A stretch of DNA of 64,000 nt from Humulus lupulus. Taxonomy: Eukaryota; Streptophyta; Magnoliopsida; Rosales; Cannabaceae. Each line of letters opens with the position of its first letter. Within the stretch, counting starts at the first letter, position 1. This document shows positions 34,822-46,415 of this stretch, piece after piece. The DNA is taken from assembly GCF_963169125.1 (NCBI RefSeq), contig NC_084802.1:18476896-18540895 (forward strand), in the 5' to 3' direction. The position numbers were made by a program, and so were the translations under genes. The notes under the pieces are model-generated. The model worked only from the letters and a program-made list of their open reading frames with translations, was not told the DNA's origin and made no database searches.

Positions 34822-35271
34822 CTATATTTTTCGAACCAGCTCTTGGCTGGTCCCCGTTAGTGATGCCGAAAATAACATACATCTGAGCTCGTAACCCACG
34901 TTACTTGCTCTCATTATGGTATTGAATGTACTCAGATGGCTGTACGGGTCGGACTTTCCCTCAAACGTTGGGACGTGAGGGATCTGAAATCCTTGAGGAA
35001 ATGGGGTATTGGAAATATGGGGAGCGAACGGTTCGAGCTCCTCATCAGAGTCCTCATGCCGACCTTGGCCTTGATCATTTTGCAAAATTCTGAAGGCCTT
35101 CTCCAACTGGTCAATTCTTTCCTGGACCGAGTTCGTGAGGGGTCTTGCCTGAAATTGGCTGTCATTGATCACAATTCCAGGCTCGCGCCTCTGCAGGGGA
35201 TCTTTTCGCCCATTTAGGTGATCCCTTAGGTCCGGGTTTTTCGGGTTAACATTACCCCGATTCTTATTCAA
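34822..35271 (-). pseudogene. E2 gag, N-terminal half
   Basis: 149 residues: RREPGIVINDSQFQ, a predicted helix ERIDQLEKAFRILQNDQ, FAPHISNTPFPQGFQIPHVP, TFEGKSDPYSHLSTFNTIMR. It ends in a frameshift near SLTGTSQELVRKI (E3: TLLVGPAKSWFEKY). Confidence 0.82.
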
Positions 35272-35522
35272 GTGTTCCCGCAGGTCAAAGCGATTCCTGC
35301 GGCTCCTAGTATTCTTTCGACCTCGGTCAACATACTGACCGATCTAGTATCTCCCGTGTCGTCACTGGTAAGACTCATCGCATGATTATTTCGAGAGGGG
35401 TCTCTTTCATGCTGCCTCGTTTCTGCAGTGTGGGAGCAGGACATTTGACTTCTTGTGGACAGAACGCCTCTTCGTTCCCTGAAGGCTTCTCTGTTCCCTT
35501 GCCTCCTTCTCGCACGTCTTTC
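35272..35522 (-). pseudogene. E2 gag N-terminal basic region, truncated at the duplication junction
   Basis: The minus strand reads TAETRQHERDPSRNNHAMS and TGDTRSVS, matching E3 at 50960-51100, then the Arg-rich RRARRRQGNREAFRERR part. The last element-like bases (..cgcacgtctttcc) match E3 at about 51160; beyond them the sequence is the AT-rich start of the second copy. Confidence 0.75.
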
Positions 35523-35532
35523 CTTAAAATCG
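35521..35532. other. Tandem-duplication junction
   Basis: Left of about 35522 the sequence is E2 gag; from 35531 it is the same as 13000 onward. About eight bases (ttaaaat) lie between. There is no long shared sequence at the junction, so it looks like end joining rather than unequal exchange between repeats. Confidence 0.75.
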
Positions 35533-37156
35533 TAAAATTGAAAGAAAAAATATTTGGCCGTAAAAATGTAATTTTTTTTTAACGAAAATGAGTATTTTAT
35601 GTAAAAATCTCTAAAATTATTGATAAAGATAATCACATTTAAACATACTAGTTATTCTCAAAATTCAATAAAGCATAAATCATACCTTAAAATTCTTCAA
35701 ATTTATAAGCATCTATGACTTCAATGCAATATAATTTATTTATTGAATTTTCATAAAAGTGTAAGGTGAAATTTTAATTCACGAATATTTTTTAAAATAA
35801 CACAAATGATTATTACACAAATTAAATAAATAATAAAAAGTACTATCTATTATAGTATTTAATTGTAACTAAGAACTTACTCTTATAATTTTAAAGAAAA
35901 AATTACACATAACACCATAAATTTTAAAAAAAATACATAATTTTACAAAAATTATAAAAATACGGATAACAGTTTATAATAATTATGTTACTGCTTATTA
36001 CAATTTTCTATTTAGTCTGTAAATGTTATTTACAAAATTGTAATATATTGTTATAAAATTGAAAACTTTATAAAAATTTGTTTGCAAAAAAATAAACTCC
36101 ATACTTACGAATATACCTTTCCGTATTTTTGAAACTTTTTTTTACAAATTTTGTATTTGTAGTATTTTTTTTAAACCTTAGGTATTTATGTAAACTTCCC
36201 AATTTTAAATGGGGTGAATCTAAATCAAAATAATAATTTTTTTTCTCAAATTTTGTTATTGGGATTACAATACTGAGAAATAAATAATATATGATTATTG
36301 GGGTTTAAGAGAAACTAAGAAAAAGCAATTATTGGTGATGGAAAATAATGCTTCTCATACCTTCTAATAAGTCAAAAAAATAATAATTGAGATATTGTAA
36401 ATAAACAATTAAAATTCATGTTATGTTTTGTATCTTCTACTAAATATCATGTAAGGTGGTCACCCTTTTTTGTGTTGACTCTATTGTTTAGGCAGATGCC
36501 TATGATTAGTGATATCTCTCTGTTACTCTTTTTCCATTCGTGAGTCTTTTTTCATTAGGTTTTCCTCTTGAAAGTTTCAACGAGGCTAAGTATTTCTCTA
36601 AAAAAAAATTAAAAAATAAATAAAAGTGACATTTTAGTGTATCTGGGGAGATGGGCGTTGAGGTTGGGAAAATTCGGACATGTTACTCAAAGCGAAATCC
36701 CACAAGATGTACTAGGCAACCATCAGGAGTGTTTGCTTTAATTCCTGGTGTTGGAGTGTTATTTTCTGCTGGTTTTCTCTGTCAGTTTTAGTTAGCTTTT
36801 TTTTTTTTTTTTTTTTAGTTCATTCAGTCTATTTTGTTGCTTTCTGGATTTGTTTCTTGTTTGCTGCGTTTTCGGTTTGGTTTTCTTGCTGCGACTGGAA
36901 CTGCTCTTTTGTTCGTGGCCTGTGTTTTTTGCAATGCTGTTTGTGTTTTCCCTTGTGTTTTGGCCCCTTTTTTGGAAGGGATTCACCCAGCAAAATATAA
37001 AAATAAAAAAGTAAAAAAAGGAAAAGGGAAATGAAAAAAAAACCTTAAACAATTATTAAATTTGTTATTCATAGATAATTAAATAGAAACATGGAAGTTG
37101 GCGTATTAATATAAAAATATCCTAACAATAACTAATATTATTAATTAATTAATTAA
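35533..37156. other. Flank of defensin-like gene copy 2, no gene seen
   Basis: AT-rich DNA matching 13002-13633 plus 19677-20668, with the LARD site empty at about 36165. The Lys-rich frame at 36792-37052 is discussed under rejected items. Confidence 0.6.
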
Positions 37157-38798
37157 TTAAGGACTACAACAACAAATTGAATCTGGTTGCACACAGAGGC
37201 CACTATTGAATTTCCTTGCGATGCAGTCTGCAAGGCACTCTGCATTCCCAAATGTGGCTGAGCATTCCACAAAGCAATTTGGATCAACCGCTCTCTCTTC
37301 TTTATAATGCTCCTCACCATCTGCATTCATTTCATTTCCATCACAATTAATATACAAATATTCATATCATATAAATTAATTATTTTACTTGCAAGTTTCA
37401 AAAAATTATTATTAATATCAAGTGAAACCCACTCCATGAAATTTTTATGATATATATAAGCCACTAAATCAATGAGATAAAAAGGATTTTTTTTAATTAG
37501 AGAGCTATTTCTTAATTCGATAAAGAAGTACTGAAAATATAAATTTTAAGGTGTTATTTCATTATTTGTAAAATAAAAAAAACCAAAAAAATATATTAAT
37601 TGCCTTCTTGACTTTATGTATCAGATTATATTCATAAATTTTCTATATAAAAAATGTGTAGATAACAGAAATATTTTTTTTTAATAGTTTTTATTTTCGT
37701 TGTCTCTTTAACTGAATATTTTTATATTTAACTGTAGATTGTAAACATGAATTAAACATAAATAAAATTAAATAATTAAATAAATTAAAATATGATATTT
37801 TTGAGATATTTTACAATAATAATTATTTAAAAATAATAAAACCACACTTTTTATGACTTAAATAAAATTTAATTAAACTTAGAAAAAAACATAATAAAAC
37901 ACCCATACGTTTAATAGTGTGTTTTTATTTATTTATTAAAATTAAATTAAACATAATTATATAAAACCATACATTTCATAACAAATTTAATTAAATCATA
38001 TGTTTTAATAAATTTAAAATCTACGTAAAATATTAATATTATATTAAATATACAATATATAATTTCTTGTTGTAATTGGGAAATTAAAAAACTAGACAAA
38101 CATAAACTTAAACAAAAATAAATTAATTAATTAATTAAAATAGGATATTTTATGATAATTTAAAAAATTAAATCATATTTATTTAAAATAATAAAGTCAT
38201 ACGTATTATTTTTTTTAATCTTATAAATTTGTGTGATAATTTATTTTTTATCAAGTGATTGAAGCTTTTTTTCTTAATCAAATTCACCAAAAGACATTGT
38301 GAGATACATTAGAAACTAAAAATAGTTGATGCATGTATACTATTCTACACTGTGACCTTTTTTATTCTTATGTTATTTCTATTATTAATTTCTTTTTAAA
38401 TATTATTGTAATTTATTTATATGTGTCAAGTAGTCATGCAAATATATATTTATGTCAATATTGTGTTTAGATGTCATATATGTAGAGATTATTGATATAA
38501 ATATTTATTTATATATTATAGAACTATAATTCATTATATTATATATTTTTTTTTTTTAAAATGAACCAATTTTTATTAAAATTATAGACAATGCTTTGCC
38601 CTAATTTTTTTAATACATTTATGTCATACATTATATTAAACATCTTTTATTATTTTAGATGTTGTTTATATGTAGTATATATTAAAAAACTCACTCTATA
38701 TATATATATATATTGTTCTCAAGTACTCCATAATCTATTCTATAATCACTATTATTATAGAAAAATATATATTATATAGTTAAATATGGGTGATATTG

Positions 38799-38837
<39 letters not shown>

Positions 38838-38991
38838 AAGTGTGTTCGAATGAAATAAAACAACAAAAGAAAAAACTAACAAAAAAACAAAGTGACAAAG
38901 AGAGAGAGATATTACTAGAGCTACGTAGATCAATGGAAACCAAAGCGACAGCAATGAGGAAGAGCATAAGAAACTTGTGAAGTCCTCCCAT
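37157..38991 (-). CDS. Secreted defensin-like cysteine-rich peptide, copy 2 (two exons)
   Basis: Exon 1 is 38991-38916, the intron 38915-37321 and exon 2 37320-37157, with the same splice sites (donor GTAATA, acceptor AATGCAG) and phase as copy 1. The predicted 79-residue precursor is identical to copy 1: hydrophobic signal peptide, acidic start of the mature part and eight cysteines ending in CCC. The intron is about 115 bp shorter than in copy 1 because of small indels. Since the flanks differ by 1-2% but the coding exons do not differ, purifying selection is possible, though 160 coding bases are too few to prove it. Confidence 0.72.
38799..38837. repeat. (TA)n(TG)n microsatellite, copy 2
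   Basis: A longer form of the array at 22434-22464, in the intron of the second gene copy. Confidence 0.8.
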
Positions 38992-39052
38992 GTTTATTCT
39001 TCTTTTCTTTTGCTTTTCACAGTGGCTTGGATTTGTAGGTAAAAATAACACA

Positions 39053-39066
39053 TTTTATATATAAAA
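39053..39066 (-). promoter_or_regulatory. TATA box of defensin-like gene copy 2
   Basis: The minus strand reads TTTTATATATAAAA, about 65 bp before the ATG at 38991. Confidence 0.6.
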
Positions 39067-39929
39067 CAGATGAAACAAACATGTTTATCTAATTAATTTT
39101 TCTTATAAGGACATATAGATAATCATTTGCATTGATATTCACACACTTAGCTTATAAAGTATAAAATATTGGATTGTAAGCATAAGATAAATCTCTTCTC
39201 CTGAGGATCTTATATACCATATATAGTTTTGATTGGATATTATATTCCAAGTTTGACAATAATGTACAAATTTTGAATTTTAATTCATGTTTATTGTGAC
39301 TGACTATTTTTGGTAGGATATCTATCAGGAATTTATCCCATGGAAGGTAAAGATTCATCTATTAAAATTAAATCTGAATAACTGATTTCATTCTTGTTTT
39401 GGTTTGCTTATGATTTTTTTTTTTTTATAATGTACCATTTGTTTTGTTATGGTCATTTATTTTAATTTTTTTTAGCACACATCCATAATATCGATTATAA
39501 ATTACTTATATAATAAGTGTGTAGATAACGGAAATTCTTGGTTTTAACGGTTTTTTATTTTTTTAATGTTAACTTTAACGGAATATTCTTATATTTAATA
39601 GAATATTCTTATATTTAACGGTAATTTGTAAACACTTAAAATTAAATAAAATAAAATAAATAATCAAAAAAATTAAAATATGATATTTTTGAGATATTTT
39701 ACGATGATAATTATTTACAAATAATAAACAATTAAACAAATTAAAATATGATATTTTTGAGATATTTTACAATGATAATTATTTAAAAATAATAAAATCT
39801 TAGGTTTTATAACTTAAATAAAATTTAATTAAATTTAAACTCACTTATTACAATAATCATATTAAACATATAATATAATCTACTGTGAATTAGCAACAAA
39901 TTGCTTTTAAAAAAACTAGCAAGAAACTT
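39067..39929. repeat. Upstream flank of copy 2 with AT-rich Helitron-like repeat
   Basis: Matches 22698-23574. From about 39523 it is the same aacggaatattcttat-type repeat as 23152. It is cut at 39929 by E3. Confidence 0.6.
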
Positions 39930-40725
39930 TGTTGACGCCGTTTTTCGTCAATAGTGAAAGGAGAGCACGTAAACAATAACTGATAATGGCCAATTAAAAT
40001 ATAACAACACGAACACACGATTTTTACGTGGTTCAGCAGTTAAATCTGCCTAGTCCACGAGTCTCTGTTATTAAACTCAAGATTATCTCTGAAAATTCTT
40101 AAGCGTGAATTCTCCAGAGTTTTTTCTCAAGGTTCAGAATTTCCCTCCATTACAATGGTGCATAACCTCTCTATTTATAGAGAAGGCTGCAGAATACTAT
40201 CCCACATATTTTGGGTAGTTACTCTTTTTGTGTAAATAAAATAAATGGCTTTAAATGCCCCTAATCAGATATAAAAGGAAACGTCCCCTGAAGACCAGGG
40301 GACGTATAACTGACCAAATAATATCCCACGATTCTAGGGGATTTACAGTAATAAATGAGGATTACATCTCGTATGGACAACACTTATAGATATTCAAGGT
40401 TTTTATCATATATCTCCAAGGCCTTAGCTTCCCAGGTTTCTCGTCAGCTTTCGAGCTAGAGACATCTCCCGAGGTCACATGGCTTTCGAGATCGTCTGTG
40501 CGTCGAGCTCGGGACCTCTGATTCGAGGTCATCCCTGAGGATGGATGCGTCCCCGGAACTACCTCTCGAGATCATGAACATTTCAAGGTCACCATATTCG
40601 AGGTCATCTATGTCTTGCATGCTCGATATTTAGTCCTGGAGCATACTCCAAACTATACGAGTTCATTTGCTGCGAATCCAGCTTTCGAGGTCATATTTAA
40701 CATAGCTCGAAATCTGGATATAACA
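39930..40725 (-). mobile_element. E3 3' LTR
   Basis: 796 bp, TGTTGACGCCG..GATATAACA. It is the same family as the E2 LTR but a different subfamily. Confidence 0.93.
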
Positions 40726-40742
40726 TCTTGCCCCCTCAAAAG
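40726..40742 (-). promoter_or_regulatory. E3 polypurine tract
   Basis: The minus strand reads CTTTTGAGGGGGCAAGA directly next to the 3' LTR. Confidence 0.8.
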
Positions 40743-40987
40743 TATTTGTTCGAATCCTAAGAGAAGGAAACTTTTGAACTACTTTCTTTGAGAACTGTAC
40801 CGTCATACACTTTCAAAAATGGACACGCGTCAGCTGGGTATTGCTCATTTTTGGTACTTGAGTACCTTGGAAACATGCCCACGATCACCCGTCTGTCACC
40901 TTTTCGGCGCCATCTTGTCATTGATCCCCATCCGTTGGATCTAACAAGGATTTCATTCAACGCCCCGGATTAATCCCCCTTTTTCCA

Positions 40988-40999
40988 TCTATATATACG
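40988..40999 (+). promoter_or_regulatory. TATA box of the E3 antisense gene
   Basis: tctatatatacg lies 263 bp inside the LTR and is followed after about 25-30 bp by a CT-rich start region. It is kept in E2. Confidence 0.6.
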
Positions 41000-41100
41000 A
41001 GACCCCACTCTTCATCTTCTTTTTTATCTTCGTTCACCAAAAGCAAGAAAAGAAGAAAAAACGAAACCAGAGACCTTCCTATAAAGTTTCTATTCAGCGC

Positions 41101-41209
41101 ATGTTTTCTCAGCCAAAGAAACCAAGAAACCCTGATTTGTTCGAGTCCGTGAGTTCTTATTTGCAACCTCTCCTTCAGTCAACGATCTCGCTGCAATCGC
41201 CATTGTTGT
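41101..41209 (+). other. Leader exon / upstream ORF of the E3 antisense gene
   Basis: It encodes MFSQPKKPRNPDLFESVSSY.. and ends at a GTAAGT donor (41210); E2 has the same leader (24884) but its donor is damaged. Joining it to the acceptor before 41719 does not keep the frame. It is more likely a 5' untranslated exon with a short upstream ORF, or a separate small protein. Confidence 0.45.
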
Positions 41210-41718
41210 GTAAGTATGCAATCTTTGTTTTTCATTTTGTTAGTTTTTGTTCATGCTGTTCTTGCTGTGTCTGTGTATGTACTAGTTTACATCTTTAGCA
41301 TAATACGATAGGAGATTTCTATCCGATAGGCTCTTGTGTTTTTTTAGACTCCCAACATAGAATTTACATCACTGGTTCATATCCAGTTTTGATGTTTGAG
41401 TAAGATTCCTGTTTTCTGGGTTTTAAAATTTTAAGAGACGTTTCTTGTACACCAAGATTTCGGGTAAAAAACATTAGCCTTGACAAATGCACAAAACCCA
41501 AGGCTGCCTTTTTTGGTTAACCGCCACTCTTTTTTCCCTTGATTTTCGGGATTTTCAAAAAAAATATCCACTCTCCTTCTTTTCTCGTGGAACGCACGTC
41601 CTGACTCTTTAATAAGGGCCTTAATATATAGCTTGTTTTGTTCTTAAACCCCGAGCTCGTAACTTCGAGCTCGCAACTCTTGCATGCATGGCCCTCACCA
41701 TTTTTTCTTTCTCGCTAG

Positions 41719-44630
41719 ATGTCTCAGAATCTTGAAAGACGGTGGGGGTCGTTGCTGGCAATCCCTTACGAGCCAAAAACTCCGAGCCCAGAATCTCTGT
41801 TCGCCCGGAATTAACGTCGAATAAGGGAATACGAGCTTGCGCGCGAGCAGGAGGACATTCGAGCTCACTACCGCCGCCAGATAGACGAGGTCGTATAGGA
41901 GAAGAGGAGAGTTCTTCGGGAGGCCCTCTATCCGGAATCCAATTCAGGACCTAGGCCAATTCCCCTCGACCCTGCACTAAAGGTCACCGTCGCATACCAT
42001 CCAGGAGAGCTCCAATTTTCACTAATGGGGGAACCTTCTTCCTCGCAGCCGAGGAGAGAAATGTTTGAGGCCGAGCACTATTGGAGCTCAGTTACCATAA
42101 CTAGTCCGATAACTGAAATCCTGGCTCTCCACGGCCTCAGCCTGTCAGGCTCCTTGAAGTGTCGAGCTCCGGCCGACCATGAACGAAGCTATTTCGCCTC
42201 TGGGGGCCATGACGCCAGGTTGAAGTACGCGGCGTGGAGCCAGGAACACATGAGGGCGGGAGCACTGTTGCCCTTGAAGTCTTTTTTCAAGGACTTCACG
42301 GATTTCGTTGGGTTGGCCCCGTTCCAACTCAACACCAATTCTTACAGGGTGTTGTCTGCCCTGAGGTCCTTATACCACGAGATGGGGTGGAAAGGACCTT
42401 CGCCTCAAGAGATTTTGTATCTCTTTTGTCTAAAAAGTAACCCCTCCCGAGCTCGGGGAGGGGATGGCTTTTATTATCTGTCGAGCTATCCCAAGGAGAA
42501 GAAGGTCTTTGAAGATCTTCCCAATCATCCGCCTGATTTCAAAAGGGCCTTCTTCTGGACAGATGGTCTATCCCCGTCTCGACACTACTCGTTCAGGCGG
42601 ATTCGTAAGTATTCTCGTTATCTTTATTTCTGTGCTCGAGATTTTTGCTCTTAGATCCGTACTTAGTAGAAATATGCCTTGTCTTTCAGTCAATTTTCAG
42701 CGTCCCACTCCTGACGAGACAATGAAGGAGCATAGAGAGACCCTGCTCCAACTCCCCCATGGCAGGAGGTCTCTCTTATACCTTTTACACGAGGATAGGC
42801 TCCGAAAGTGCGGACTTTTGGGGGAGGGCCAGTCCACCTTTGACTGGTCCAATAAAAAATATGAACACTGGGAGCAGGTGCCCCTGCCCACAGGCGCCCT
42901 TCCTCCGAGGAGAGAAACGAGGCCGCCACTTCCAGTTCGCCTGAGGAGTCCGCTGTCGGGGAATGAGGGTAATGATGAAGCCTCGAGCCCAGATTGGGAT
43001 GAAGGTAAAGTCCTCCCTACCTCGAGAATGTGGTCCCCCACCTTACTAAAACATAAGCCCAATAGGTTAGTCTCATGCCCACAGGATAGATACCACTTCT
43101 ACATATGGAGTTGGGTAGATGACTGTGTCCATAGATTTGATAGTGGGCTCGGGAAATACGACACCATGTATACCACGGACGAGGTGTGGAACGGGATAGC
43201 TGTTCAGTACGGTACCAACGATTATAGGGACCTTTCGAGGTTATCACCCACATATAGGGAAGGCACTCCCCCCGCCTCTTCTGAAGACGGGGGAATTTCA
43301 TGGTCCCCAAGATCGAGCTCGGGGGAGAGTTCCAGTTAGGTTTCTTCTATCATCACTCTACACGTCTGTGATACTGAAACAACTTGTATGTTTCTCTTTT
43401 ATTAACTCACTCTGTGTTGTGACTTGTGCAGGCAAGATGGACTCTGACCTCGACAACATCATCGATGGTGCTGGCGCCAAGAGGAGCAAGTGTTCCAGAG
43501 CGGGGTCGCTGAAGACCGACCGACCGGGCAAGGGCCCCAAGAGATCCAAGAAAACCCCTCCTCCTGCTCCGCCGGTTTCGAGCTCCATCGCTGCGGCGAC
43601 TTCCCAGGCCGGCGCTTCCATAACGGCGCCGTCCTCGCAGGTCGTCGCTTCTGCAGTGGCGCCGACTTCGCTGGTCGGTCCCTCCGTTATGGTTGAGTCC
43701 CAACCTCCTGTGGTGGTTCAGTCATCCTTAGTTCCGCCTTCTAGAAGGCCTTCTGCTTCTCGAGCTCAGAAGCTATCAGTTTCCACCCACATGGATGCAT
43801 ATGTGGTCGACAATGCCGCTGGGTCCCATGGATCCACGCTGGTCCCGGATGTTATGTCCCGGATCGGCCAGAGCTTTGGCAGTCTCGAAGCTCCCCAATG
43901 GCAATGCTTGAACGATACCCAAGACTACACTGTCCTCTATGAGAAGAGTATCGAGCTCGCTGCCGCGGTAAGTATCCTTCTATAGTCCTTCTTCTTGGTT
44001 ATAATCACACAGACTTGGTGTTAATGATGACTTTTTCTTTTTCAGTCTCTTGCCTTTACCGCCCAGCTCAATTATAAGTTGAACAACGAGATTCATTCGA
44101 GCAAGTCTCATGCTCAAGAGGCGAAGGATCTCCACCTCAAAGCGAGCAATGATCTGAAGGCAGCGAATGCGAAGCTTGAGGCAGGAGCCAAGGAACGTGA
44201 GGACATGGCCACCGAGCTCGGGAAGCTGAAAACTGAGCTCGAGGAGCATAAGAAGGAGATTACCCAGCTCCAGGAGACCAACAAGAAGCTTGAAGAGGAA
44301 AAGGCTGCTACCTTTGACATCATGGAGGATGAAAAAGCTCGTCTCCTTGTTGAGTACAAAGAGAAGAAGGATCAAGCGGTTGACTCAGCCATGTACCGAA
44401 TGTGGGCCTACAATGAAGATCTGGACACCAACTTCTTAGGTCCTCACGAGGAGACACTTCTTGACAGGTGGAATGCTCGGCTCGAGAAGGAAGAGGCTGA
44501 TCAGCTCGAGAAGGAAAAGGCTGCTCGGGATGCCGTTTCAGAGGGAGCCCAGGAGGATAGCCATGCTATTCGTCCTGAGGAATCTGGTGCTGCTGACGCT
44601 GAGAAGGCCAAGGAGACTCCTCTTCCTTAA
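41719..44630 (+). pseudogene. E3 antisense gene (aORF): gypsy-type transposon domain plus coiled coil
   Basis: Proposed exons: 41719-42604, 42690-43334, 43432-43977 and 44046-44630; donors GTAAGT, GTTAGG, GTAAGT; acceptors ttcag, tgcag, ttcag; all joins keep the frame. The start MSQNLERRWGSLLAIP follows an acceptor ttctcgctag. Residues ~95-290 resemble the 'putative gypsy type transposon' domain (PLKSFFKDFTDFVGLAPFQL, GDGFYYLSSYPKEKK, RAFFWTDGLS). Exon 2 adds WSPTLLKHKP and YHFYIWSWVDD; exon 3 is Lys/Pro/Ala-rich; exon 4 is a coiled coil (LKTELEEHKKEITQLQETNK) with MYRMWAYNEDLDTNFLG. Only two stops are found (41812 and 41896), both early, so a shorter product from an inner ATG at 42025 stays open. 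The function is unknown. Confidence 0.82.
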
Positions 44631-45180
44631 ATCTGATCTCGGGGAAACCATCTATTGGGGCTGCGTCCCCTTATTTTTGTAATTATTTTAATTTATGCCC
44701 TCGGGGCTGATACAATTTCTTTAAATATTACTTATATATGCTTTACATTTCTTGGCTCGAAATATTTTGCACATTTTTTATGGATGAATTATTTATGTTT
44801 ATTTATTCATACAAACATATTGTGGATTTAGGTTTGAAGCTCAATGCATTCATGCACAATTTGTTCAAATTATCCGCTTCTGACCTCGTTATCTTTCAAA
44901 GTCGGATATTACTTTAACCATGAACCCAAAAGTACTTATATGGTATGTAATGTGAATGATTTGGTTATATCTTTTTTGCTTAGTCACTTTTCCTCATCCT
45001 CGGTTCTCATTCCAAGGTTAAGAGTTCGAAACTATTTTTCTTTAAGACATTCCAGCCTCGATCTCGACTTATCCCGAAGTAGGTTTAGGTTCCTACTTAT
45101 CGTCGATTAGTTTTTTGGCTGGTTTGTTCCAAACCTGTTGAGTTTGCACATTTGGTTAATTCCAAACGTTTTCTGTTTTT
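44631..45180. other. E3 spacer downstream of the antisense gene
   Basis: A T-rich untranslated stretch similar to E2 29094-29655. No gene. Confidence 0.6.
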
Positions 45181-45446
45181 GATAATTCGGTTATGTCTGA
45201 ACTATCTAAGCTCGTGCATCTGGTTATATCCAAATGCTTCATGTTTTTGATAATTCGGTTATGTCCGAACTATCTAAGCTCGCGCATCTGGTTATATCCA
45301 AATGCTTCATGTTTTTGATAATTCGGTTATGTCCGAACTATCTAAGCTCGCGCATCTGGTTATATCCAAATGCTTCATGTTTTTGATAACTCGGTTATGT
45401 CCGAACTATCTAAGCTTGCGCATCTGGTTATAGCCAAATGCTTCAT
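45181..45446. repeat. 68-bp minisatellite in the E3 pol-aORF spacer
   Basis: About four units start with gataattcgg at 45181, 45249, 45317 and 45385 (exactly 68 bp apart). Units differ by a few bases. Each contains two small inverted repeats: TTCGG-ttatgt-CCGAA and TTTGG/CCAAA-type around ggttatatccaaa. E2 has only a degenerate single unit. Tat elements are known to carry such arrays in the 3' untranslated region. Confidence 0.9.
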
Positions 45447-45665
45447 ATATTTTTTATTTTTTAAGCTGATGGTATATATACCAATGATGCCCCCTTAATA
45501 TCCTACGAGTGTGACCATAGGTTATTAAATTAAGAGAGATTGCAAAATTATAAAATAAAAAGAGATAATATACTGAATGAAATAAATCTTTATTTGATGG
45601 TAATCAAAAGACAAACAAACTAATACAAATACAAACTCATGGTTATTGTCAACACTTTTCCTACA
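45447..45665. other. E3 convergent transcript end region
   Basis: AT-rich; holds gatggtatatataccaat and tgatgcccccttaatatcct, both also present in E2 (29829-29865). No gene. Confidence 0.5.
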
Positions 45666-46415
45666 CTACTGATAGTAAGGTCTAAGGTGTTCGCCATTCC
45701 ATGCTCGTGGTACTAGGCTCTCGTCCAATCTCGCAAGTTTGTACACACCAGGATGGATGATTGATTCTATCTGGTACGGTCCTTCCCAGTTCGGCCCGAG
45801 CACTCCAGCTGCTGGATCTCGAGTTGCCAGAAATACGCGTCTCAACACCAGGTCTCCCATTCCGAATTTTCGATCTCGAACCCTCTTGTTGAAATATCTG
45901 GTAGTTCGTTGCTGGTAGGCAGCATTTCTCAGCTGAGCCTCTTCTCTTTTTTCTTCAATCAAGTCTAAGGTTTCCTCGAGCTGAGCATGGTTTGAACTTT
46001 GGTCGTAAATCTGAGTTCGGATTGTTGGGATTTCGACTTCTATGGGCAACATTGCCTCGCAGCCGTATGCTAAAGAGAACGGGGTATGTCCTGTTGAGGT
46101 TCGAGCCGTGGTCCTGTATCCCCAAAGGACTTGGGGCAATTCTTCGGGCCACCGTCCCTTTGCTTCCTCCAACTTTTTCTTTAGAGAACTCTTGAGAGTT
46201 TTGTTCACAGCTTCGACTTGGCCATTCGCTTGAGGGTGAGCCACTGATGAAAAACTCTTTATTATGTCGTTCTTTGCACAAAAGTCGTAATCAAACTGGG
46301 TTCCATTGTCGGATACGATCTTCCTCGACACTCCGTATCGGCATACGATGCTCTTTACTACGAAATCAAGGATCTTCTTTGAAGTTATAGTTGCCAATGG
46401 TTCAACCTCCGTCCA
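45666..46415 (-). pseudogene. E3 integrase core (part) and C-terminus
   Basis: The frame runs from WTEVEPLATIT after a TAA at 46416, through IVSDNGTQFDYDF, SFSSVAHPQANGQVEAVNKT (catalytic Asp and Glu), YRTTARTSTGHTPFSLAYG, the GMGDLVLRRVF C-terminal domain, GPNWEGPYQIESIIHPGVYK and the natural end NGEHLRPYYQ-stop. A few residues are missing after DYDF compared with E2. It reads in the same frame as all other E3 gag-pol parts. Confidence 0.88.

Larger units (their letters stand above)
23703..35522 (-). mobile_element. E2: Tat-lineage Ty3/gypsy element with antisense gene, truncated at the duplication junction
   Basis: The left (3') LTR 23703-24499 starts TGTTGACGTCG after target sequence TATTT. 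Inside follow the polypurine tract, a plus-strand spliced gene (aORF, 26271-29093) and then gag-pol on the minus strand (30014-35522) with integrase, two RNase H domains, RT, protease and gag. An extra ORF antisense to gag-pol between pol and the 3' LTR is a known trait of many Tat elements. The element stops within the gag N-terminal region at about 35522, where the second copy of the duplication begins, so its right LTR is absent here. In the right copy the same insertion site holds a solo LTR. Confidence 0.9.
13000..35530. repeat. Left copy of a large tandem duplication
   Basis: Similarity between 13000 onward (cgtaaaattgaaag) and 35531 onward starts abruptly. It continues through the defensin-like gene and its flanks to the Tat LTR at 23703 (right copy 52829), interrupted only by later insertions: the LARD in this copy, E3 in the other. 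Differences are on the order of 1-2 per 100 bases by eye. The copy ends inside E2 gag, where the right copy begins. Confidence 0.85.

Noticed and set aside
35268..35636. 122-codon frame across the duplication junction
   Set aside because: It fuses gag sequence with AT-rich flank by accident of the joint; there is no sign of selection.
45181..45446. Regular direct repeats resembling a CRISPR array
   Set aside because: Units are contiguous 68-bp tandem copies without unique spacers, in a plant retrotransposon.
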